Assembly (NCBI RefSeq): GCF_033958435.1
Contig: NC_134138.1
Span: 208,701,298 to 208,765,297, forward strand
DNA from: Carettochelys insculpta
Lineage: Eukaryota > Chordata > Testudines > Carettochelyidae
Reading direction: 5' to 3'
Length of the DNA: 64,000 bases
Shown here: positions 57,042-64,000 of the stretch, piece by piece
Numbering within the stretch: the first letter of the stretch is position 1
How the letters are laid out: each line of letters begins with the position of its first letter
The notes under the pieces: model-generated
Seen by the model: the letters and a program-made list of their open reading frames with translations, nothing else
Databases searched by the model: none
What the model was told of the DNA's origin: nothing
Position numbers and translations under genes: made by a program

Positions 57042-59124
57042 AGAACATAAGAACATAAGAACATAAGAATGGCCATACTGGGTCAGACCAAAGGTCCATC
57101 AAGCCCAGCATCCCATCTGCCGACGGTGGCCAATGCCAGGCGCCCCAGAGAAGGAGAACAGAAGACAAGTGATTTATCTCCTGCCATCCATCTCCTGCCC
57201 TTGTTATGAAGGCTAGGGCACCATACTTTATCCCTGGCTAATAGCCATTTATGGACCTGACCTGCAAAAATTTATCAAGCTCTTTTTTAAACCCTAATAG
57301 AGTCCTGGCCTTCACAGCCGCCTCGGGCAAGGAGTTCCACAGGTTGACTGTGCGCTGTGTGAAGAAAAATTTCCTTTTATTAGTTTTGAACCCACTACCC
57401 ATCAATTTCATTTGGTGTCCCCTAGTTCTTGAATTATGGGAAAAGGTAAATAATTTTTCTATATTCACTTTCTCCACACCATTCATGATTTTATATACCT
57501 CTATCATATCGCCCCTCAATCGCCTCTTTTCCAAACTGAAAAGTCCCAGTCTCTCTAGCCTCTCCCCATATGGGACCCTTTCCAAGCCCCTAATCATCTT
57601 AGTCGCCCTTTTCTGAACCTTTTCTAATGCCAATATATCTTTTTTGAGGTGAGGAGACCACATCTGCACGCAGTACTCGAGATGTGGGCGTACCATAGTT
57701 TTATATAGGGGAAGTATGATATCTTTTGTCTTATTATCGATCCCTTTTTTAATAATTCCTAACATCCTATTTGCCTTACTAACTGCCGCTGCACACTGCG
57801 TGGATGTCTTCAGAGAACTATCCACTATAACTCCAAGATCCCTTTCCTGATCTGTCGTAGCTAAATTTGACCCCATCATGTAGTACGTGTAATTTGGGTT
57901 ATTTTTTCCAACATGCATTACCTTACACTTACCCACATTAAATTTCATTTGCCATTTTGCTGCCCAATCACTCAGTTTGCTGAGATCTTTTTGTAGTTCT
58001 TCACAATCCCTTTTGGTTTTGACTGTCCTGAACAACTTGGTGTCATCTGCAAACTTTGCCACCTCACTGCTTACCTCATTTTCCAGATCATTGATGAACA
58101 AGTTGAACAGGATCGGTCCCAGGACTGAGCCCTGGGGAACACCACTAGTTACCCCCCTCCATTGTGAAAATTTACCATTTATTCCCACCCTTTGTTTTCT
58201 GTCTTTTAACCAATTCCCGATCCATGAAAGGACCTTTCCTCCTATCCCATGACCACCTAATTTACATAAAAGCCTTTGGTGTGGGACCGTGTCAAAGGCT
58301 TTCTGGAAATCTAGGTATATTATGTCCACTGGGTGCCCCTTGTCCGCATGTTTATTAACCCCTTCAAAGAATTCTAATAGATTAGACAGACACGACTTCC
58401 CTCTGCAGAAACCATGCTGACTTTTGCCCAACAATTCGTGCTCTTCTATGTGCCTTGCAATTTTACTCTTTACTAGTGTTTCTACTAATTTGCCTGGTAC
58501 TGATGTTAAACTTATCGGTCTATAATTGCCAGGATCTCCTCTAGAGCCTTTTTTAAATATTGGTGTTATATTGGCCGTCTTCCAGTCATTTGGTACCAAA
58601 GTGGATTTAAAGGATAGGTTACAAACCACTGTTAATAACTCCGCAATTTCACATTTGAGTTCTTTCAGAACCCTTGGGTGAATGCCATCTGGTCCTGGGG
58701 ACTTGTTACTATTCAGCTTATCAATTAATTCCAAAACCTCCTCTAATGTCACTTCAATCTGAGTGAGTTCCTCAGATTTGTCGCCTAAAAAGGCTGGCTC
58801 AGATTTAGGAACCTCTGTAACATCTTCAGCCGTGAAGACTGAAGCAAAGAAATCATTTAATTGCTCCGCAATGGCACTGTCTTCCTTGATCGCTCCTTTT
58901 ATATCTTTATCATCCAAGGGCCCCACTGCTTTTTTAGCAGGCTTCCTGCTTCTAATGTATTTAAAAAACATTTTACTATTGTTTTTTGAATTTTTGGCTA
59001 GCTGCTCCTCAAACTCTTTTTTGGCTTTTCTTACTACATTATGACAGTTAATTTGGGAGTGTTTATGTTCCTTTCTATTTTCCTCACTAGGATTTGACTT
59101 CCACTTTTTAAAAGCTGCCCTTTA
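57042..59124 (-). mobile_element. CR1 LINE, 5'-truncated, with intact 3' end
   Basis: The 3' end lies at 57042 with three tandem units of ttatgttc (minus strand), the short terminal repeat typical of CR1 families. A 3' untranslated region of about 190 bp with tggtctgacccagtatggcc precedes it. The ORF2 part occupies the rest. The element is cut about at the start of the reverse transcriptase and lacks the endonuclease. Confidence 0.9.
57238..59121 (-). CDS. CR1 ORF2 reverse transcriptase, 628-codon open frame, 5'-truncated
   Basis: The frame is open from 59121 (just after a TAA at 59124-59122) to TAG at 57240-57238, with the first Met at 58971 (577 residues). It reads [12 protein letters not shown] at the start, then [38 protein letters not shown] (fingers), [32 protein letters not shown] (motif A), [20 protein letters not shown] (motif B), [12 protein letters not shown] (motif C, FADD), [16 protein letters not shown] (thumb side), and the C-terminal [15 protein letters not shown] and [12 protein letters not shown] blocks. 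No stop or frameshift occurs over the whole domain. Without the endonuclease and a promoter the copy is not expected to be mobile, but the open frame indicates a young insertion. Confidence 0.9.
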   Translation of the reverse strand, partial: RAAFKKWKSNPSEENRKEHKHSQINCHNVVRKAKKEFEEQLAKNSKNNSKMFFKYIRSRKPAKKAVGPLDDKDIKGAIKEDSAIAEQLNDFFASVFTAEDVTEVPKSEPAFLGDKSEELTQIEVTLEEVLELIDKLNSNKSPGPDGIHPRVLKELKCEIAELLTVVCNLSFKSTLVPNDWKTANITPIFKKGSRGDPGNYRPISLTSVPGKLVETLVKSKIARHIEEHELLGKSQHGFCRGKSCLSNLLEFFEGVNKHADKGHPVDIIYLDFQKAFDTVPHQRLLCKLGGHGIGGKVLSWIGNWLKDRKQRVGINGKFSQWRGVTSGVPQGSVLGPILFNLFINDLENEVSSEVAKFADDTKLFRTVKTKRDCEELQKDLSKLSDWAAKWQMKFNVGKCKVMHVGKNNPNYTYYMMGSNLATTDQERDLGVIVDSSLKTSTQCAAAVSKANRMLGIIKKGIDNKTKDIILPLYKTMVRPHLEYCVQMWSPHLKKDILALEKVQKRATKMIRGLERVPYGERLERLGLFSLEKRRLRGDMIEVYKIMNGVEKVNIEKLFTFSHNSRTRGHQMKLMGSGFKTNKRKFFFTQRTVNLWNSLPEAAVKARTLLGFKKELDKFLQVRSINGY

Positions 59125-59164
59125 AATTGCATAAGTAATTTAGAAAGAGGGTTATAGTGTAGCC

Positions 59165-60227
59165 CTACCCTTGGTGAATGGGATGGCAGCTTAGAGAGCA
59201 AGTCTAGGAATAGTAGATAGTTCCAGCTCTGAGAGATTATGAGAAACCTGTAACTAAACGGGTGCACTCAAGGGACTAGAGGGGTCTAAAGTGCAGGTTG
59301 CCCTGTAACCATGACAATATAGTCATTAACTGTCAAATGGAGAACAATAATCAACACCCCTAATGCTTCTACCAAGCCTACAATCAAACTGACCAAGTCT
59401 GAGGAGACTTAAGTTTCTAGCTCTTACTGGAGGAGTTTTGCTACCACTTGCTTGATAACCTTTCCCCATGTGCAAAATTTGAGACAGAGTGATAATTGGA
59501 TAGATAGTCCATGTCAAGAGATGGCATTTAAAGCAAAATTCTAACATCCGCTTATCTGAGAGAAGCTAACCCCCTTTTGCTCACTTTTGACTTTCCTCTC
59601 CGTCAAAGGTCCCATATCTCTCAAAAGCCTTTTACCAGCCAAGAGGACATGGGCTTAATTCTCATGTCATGGTCACGGCAAACTCCAGTGTCTACAGAAT
59701 GTCAGCAAGTGTCACTAACTGGATCTCAAGCAGTGGCAGCTTTGTTAGCTAGGTTAGGCTAGGCTACTGAGAATTAATGCTGTAATGGCAAAGGCAGGAC
59801 AACTTACTTCAGATGCAAGCAATCTTATCTACATGCTAGTCTGAAAAGCCTTCACTGTGAGAAATACTTGAGTCTCTGACCAGATATAAACTAGCTGGGT
59901 TAATAAGATTATTAATTGCCAAAAGCAGTTCTGCCACTCTGGGTCTCAAGAATTGAGTATTTTTTTTCTTCCTCCTGTGCAGCCATTGCATAAGGCCCTC
60001 AAAATCTCTTTATGCTGGAATTTGTGGATTTTTGTCACTGATTGTCTAGCTTTTGTTGCATTTCATCTTTTTGCAGGACATTTGTTTGTCTTGATAACTG
60101 GTGAGGACAAATTCAAGGAGAGTTTTTTGAGAGAGACTAGTATGTGGTTATCTGGCTGTGGTGGACTAGCAATACTTTATTCTTCCTGTGAAGCTCATTG
60201 CACTTCAGTAGCCTCTTTAGTGGACTT
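59165..60227. other. Unique sequence without a recognisable gene
   Basis: Nothing supported. Confidence 0.4.
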
Positions 60228-60230
60228 AAT

Positions 60231-60651
60231 GGCTACGTCTACACTACAGCAACCTTTCAAAAGAAGATCTTCTAGAAGATATCTTCCAGAAGATCTTCTT
60301 TCAAAAGAGAGTGTCCACACACACAAAAGCAGATCAAAAGAGTGATCTCTTTTGATAGAGAGCATCCACAAAGCCCCCATTTGGGACTGAAAAATCAGGT
60401 GCCCTGAGGACTGCTTTTTCGAACAGAAAGGGCCAAAATTGCATCTACACATTTTCTTTTGAAATAAGCTTTTGAAAAGAGGTGCTCTTCGTGAAATGGG
60501 AGTGGAACAGTGCTTTTGAAAGGAGTGCTGCATTTTTTCAATTTAATTTCAAAAGACCACCTTTTGTGTGTAGACACTCTGCTGGAGATTTCAAAAGAGC
60601 ACTGTTCTTTTGAAAAATATTTCAGAAGAACTTGCTCTTGTACATGTGGCC
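60231..60651. mobile_element. Harbinger-type MITE
   Basis: The ends ggctacgtctacact and tacatgtggcc are approximate inverse repeats, with aat on both sides (60228-60230, 60652-60654). Inside are repeated cttttgaaa and caaaagag motifs in both orientations, and a strong hairpin at 60262-60301 (agaagatcttctagaagata against its inverse). It is related in composition to the MITE at 32307. Confidence 0.7.
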
Positions 60652-60654
60652 AAT

Positions 60655-61244
60655 GTTTGTGGTTATGAAAAAGAGAGAATAATAGAGGCAGTTCTAACTT
60701 TAATTTTATACCCAGGAGACGCTCAACTAACAACATAATTAGCTGTACTTTATGAGAACAAAGTTGTCTATCCTTTTCCCTGAAAGGAATGTGTCCTTTC
60801 TCCTCAAAACGGGGTAGGTAATTGTTGGTTCATGACAGGGATATAATTTCTACCCTCTCCTTTCCAATCCCATCTCAGAAATGAAATCTCCAGAGTGTAG
60901 CGAGCTCTATTAGTTGAGCCAGTAAGCACCACAAATTGTAGCTGTGTTGGTTTTCCACATGGGACAGTTTTCTGTTTTTCCCAAAGCTATCCTGTCATGC
61001 AAAGTTCATTTTACTGGTAAGCCTCATTGAACCATAACTTAGTTCAGAGCTCCCAGGAAAATAGACCCGAGCATTTTCCACAAGGCCATTTAAGCTGGTT
61101 CAAAATTTTTAATTCTCAGTTTGCTAATTCAATTTGTAGAGCAGTACTGCTCTTCTTAATGGCTGAAAACTTTGGCTTGTGCTGCATAGTCACTGATACA
61201 AAACAAAGCGGTTCACAGTGGTAATAACCCTCGACATATGTCAC
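60655..61244. other. Unique sequence without a recognisable gene
   Basis: Nothing supported. Confidence 0.4.
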
Positions 61245-61247
61245 TTA

Positions 61248-61634
61248 GGCTATGTCTGTGTTTGCCCTGAACTTCGGAGGGGACATGATAATCAGGCTGA
61301 TGGGAGATTACTAATAAAGGACTGTGATGCATATGCAGCACTTCGTTAAGCTAATTCTCCCACATGGCTACTTCGAAGTGCCAGCATGCATGTAGCTGTG
61401 GGCCCTTCGAAGTGCCTGTGCTACTTTGAGGTCTCTTTACTCCTCAAAGTTTTGAGGAGAAGCGTCCGTGGCTACATGCATGCCTGCACTTTGCAGTTTG
61501 AAGCTTCAAAGTTGCCACGGGGGAGAATTAGCCTAATGAAGTGCTGCATATGCATCAGAGCATCTCATTAGTAATCTCCCTTCAGCCTGAATACCATCTC
61601 CCCTTCTAAGTTTGGGGCAAGTGTAGACATAGCA
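61248..61634. mobile_element. Harbinger-type MITE with TTA duplication
   Basis: The ends ggctatgtctgtg and gtgtagacatagca are inverse repeats, with TTA on both sides (61245-61247, 61635-61637). The arms extend inward: gatgggagattactaata against tcattagtaatctccctt, and gatgcatatgcagcacttcg against gaagtgctgcatatgcatc. The right part matches the remnant at 11756-11832. Confidence 0.8.
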
Positions 61635-61637
61635 TTA

Positions 61638-62182
61638 ATCTAATGCAGTGAAGATAAATTCTATCTACAATGGAAAATTGGCAGCTTTCACTTAATAATA
61701 TTCTATAATGAATAGATATCAGAAGTTATTAAATAATTGATGCCAATTGAAAATGCTTCACTTTTAAAATAGGACTGTGTGCTTGCTTTAATACATTTTG
61801 AACAGTATTACCAACTAGTGTTAATGGGACATGTTTTCTGCAGCTGCACATTGAATTTGCTTATGCCAATAACTAGAATTGCATTTGAGTGTCAATTTGT
61901 GTGACTCCTGGAAATATAGGTATATAACCCTGGGTATTTACTTTTAGAGGCCACTTTTGAAGTGTAGCCTCCTGAGAGTTCCTGGCTCCTTATTTTTCCC
62001 CTGTGTACTGTATCAGGATGTTAGTGCACCCTCAGCTCTCATAAAACTCTACCTGCTACGGTTGTGCAGCTGGAGGTTTGATGTAATGGATTTTTGTGTA
62101 TGTTCCTCTAAACTATTGGATTGGCTAGTAAACATTAACGTAATCAGCCTAAGCAAATGATGTACAACATGTTATCTCCACC
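61638..62182. other. AT-rich unique sequence
   Basis: Nothing supported. Confidence 0.4.
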
Positions 62183-62190
62183 CTCGAACC

Positions 62191-62731
62191 CAGGGGTTCC
62201 CAACCTATGGGTTGGGACCCAAACATGGGTCACCATTAGATTTTCTAAGGGTTGCCAGCTGGGCTGCTCTGAGCTGCACGTGTCTCTTTTAAGGAGCCAT
62301 CTGGAGCTGCTGCCACTGCTCACTCTTCCAGCATCCAGTCCCTGGCCATGCCACGCTGAAGGGGAACTCAATTTAAATGGTTTAATGGCCAGCAGGAGGG
62401 ATCTGGCCATTAAATCAATTAAACTGAGTTCCATTTCAATGTGGCAGGGCAGGGAAATGCCCACGCTGCAGGTGGGGGGAAGGGAGTAGTAGGGCTTGGG
62501 GGCGATGCATGGAGGAGGTGGAAGTGTCCTGGCTAAGGATCAGCAAGGGGCAGAAGTGGCACTTGTGTGGGGGGTGTTTTGGAGCTGCAAGGGGTTTAAG
62601 CATGGGGGTGGGATTTATAAAAGTATTTTCCCCAGGGGAGAACCTCTGCACCAGTGTGAATTGCCTTGGGTCACCAAGTCTTATTGAATTGTCAAAATGG
62701 GTTGCTGTCTCACAAAGGTTGGGAACCGCTG
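62191..62731. mobile_element. hAT-type non-autonomous DNA transposon
   Basis: The ends are caggggttcccaacc (62191) and ggttgggaaccgctg (to 62731), the inverted repeats typical of hAT elements. Flanking 8-mers are ctcgaacc (62183-62190) and ttctaacc (62732-62739), 6 of 8 identical, as expected of an aged 8-bp duplication. Inside, gggaactcaatttaaatggtt and aatcaattaaactgagttcc form a central inverted repeat around 62360-62435. No transposase frame is visible. Confidence 0.8.
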
Positions 62732-62739
62732 TTCTAACC

Positions 62740-64000
62740 CATCCCTTCTTACAGAATAGTAGACAAGTGTCTGGAACGATGAAGTTTGTATCCAGACCAG
62801 CATCTGAACTTCTCAAAAAAAACCCAAAAAGTCAGTTTTCAGGGTTGGGAATTTTGTTCAGACCGTTTCTGTCCCTAACTTCACTGGAACCTCTGTACTC
62901 CAGGAGTCCCTAATCTGGGAACACCCATGATACAAAGTCTAGCGGGAAGAGGAGTTAGTGGCTCTGTGCACTGTCGCTCACCCGCCTCCCCAGCTTGGGG
63001 AACAGCAATGTAGTGAAGCACTTCTCCTGAGGCTTTTCCCCACTTTTCCTATAGTGGCAGATGATAGTATCCAGGTGCAGTGGAAAGTGCAAAGCTATAT
63101 GTGCCCTCTGTAGCAAGGCACCAGACAAGCACTCCACCCTGTCATGCCCAGAACCCACAAAGTCCTCCCCCTGGCCTGGCAAAAACTTTGATCTATCATA
63201 TTATGTTTCCTAGGGTTGCTGGATTAAAGAGTTTCAAGTGTACATACAAAATAAATTCCTCAAACACTCCTATGGAGGTACACGATCTATAGCAGGAAGA
63301 AGAGTGGCTTGTACAACCTGAGACTTATAGTTTGTTAGCCAATATCTCACTACTGGTCTGTTGCGTACTCTGAATTCACTGTCCACGTATGAAGAAAGTG
63401 TTGGCAAGGTATGATGTAACATGCTTGCTCTGCCTAACACTATCATATTGCTCTGATGCTGTAATGCTACTTTTGTTTTTCCAGAGTTCAGAGAGTTAGC
63501 AACGATCAATGTTTTATAGGTTTCTAGTGCCAAATCAAACTGTTGGAGTCTGAGTTATTTAATTCCAGCATGTCATATTGTTGCATTTGATTATTTCTTT
63601 TTGTAAAATGAGATTAGAATATATTAATTGTTTTTATACTCCAAAATAATTCATACAAAAGTTGTCATATTACACCTAAAATTAGGGATGTCCTGTTACA
63701 TTATTATGCTGTCTGCTTACTACTGTGAAAATTTAAAAAAGTATTGTGCATGTATGAGTTGAGGTATTTATAATGCACTCTATAATATTTACTTATAAAG
63801 CTGAATGCATTGGCCAGAAGGCATGCCCACACCACTACAAGATTAGAGGTACTGTGTTTGTAATTTTAAAATCATACTGCACTCTAGTGGGGAATGTTTT
63901 CAATGAAAAAGATGTTAGGTATTGCACAGTGTATACAAACTGGCTAGTTATCATCTAAGTTCTAATCGGAGGCAAATCAGTAGCAGTTATTTACTTCTTT
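62740..64000. other. Unique sequence to the window end
   Basis: AT-rich with no recognisable gene. A segment at 63481-63516 follows a good pyrimidine tract ending in ccag but has a stop in two phases and a weak donor. Confidence 0.4.

Larger units (their letters stand above)
56850..59164. mobile_element. Harbinger-type MITE split by a CR1 insertion
   Basis: The left end ggctacactatggtttctat (56850) is answered by atagtgtagcc at 59154-59164, whose inverse is ggctacactat. The left part is about 190 bp (to 57041) and the right part about 40 bp (from 59125), with the CR1 between. The right arm is short, and I could not confirm a target duplication. Confidence 0.55.

Noticed and set aside
57044..57068. 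Tandem gaacataa units as a CRISPR-like or satellite array
   Set aside because: They are the terminal short repeats of the CR1 3' end, without spacers; the window is vertebrate DNA.

Overview
The window is eukaryotic, vertebrate and most likely sauropsid DNA; a turtle is my best guess. The guess rests on CR1 LINEs with sauropsid-type 3' ends, tRNA-related SINEs, many PIF/Harbinger-type MITEs, and numerous small copies of a Penelope-like element (PLE) whose tail I associate with turtle genomes. The unique DNA is AT-rich and contains no host gene that I can recognise. It reads as intergenic or deep intronic sequence packed with mobile elements. One 59-bp exon-like segment at 15550-15608 is the only hint of a host gene.

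Layout. 1-2357 is the end of a GC-rich Harbinger-type transposon carrying a broken Myb/SANT-like gene. 4369-5390 is a CR1 fragment with a PLE mini-element inside it. 5.5-10.0 kb holds four more PLE mini-elements and a deleted Harbinger derivative (7389-8070). 11833-15303 is a larger Harbinger relative with convergent Myb-like and DDE transposase genes; both are spliced and both are broken. 18.6-22.5 kb and 28.7-30.0 kb carry CR1 fragments. 30902-31551 is a pogo/Tigger-like element and 32307-32712 a palindromic MITE with a perfect TTA duplication.

32771-42069 is the centrepiece: a provirus on the minus strand with two related LTRs, a perfect 18-nt tRNA-Gln primer-binding site, a polypurine tract, and recognisable gag, protease, reverse transcriptase, RNase H, integrase and env. 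Gag is one 512-codon frame with three nonsense codons and no frameshift. Protease follows in the same frame after a TGA, an arrangement known from gammaretroviruses. The 3' LTR was later split by a 958-bp PLE that carries a GIY-YIG endonuclease domain and is flanked by a 13-bp target duplication.

42-64 kb is mostly AT-rich unique sequence with a PLE mini-element (45781-45898), a probable solo LTR (about 47665-48300), tRNA-type SINEs, a second coding-type PLE copy (about 55003-56007), a CR1 with a 628-codon open frame (57238-59121) that landed inside a Harbinger-type MITE, two further MITEs, and a hAT-type element (62191-62731).

How the parts relate. Nested insertions give a relative order: CR1 older than the PLE at 4.45 kb; provirus older than the PLE at 33.0 kb; MITE older than the CR1 at 57-59 kb. 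Across the window the small PLE copies share one design: two inverted copies of the element tail, with a short leader on one side only, flanked by 11-13 bp duplications. That repeated architecture is the most unusual signal I see. I ran no computation or search, so family names come from motif reading.
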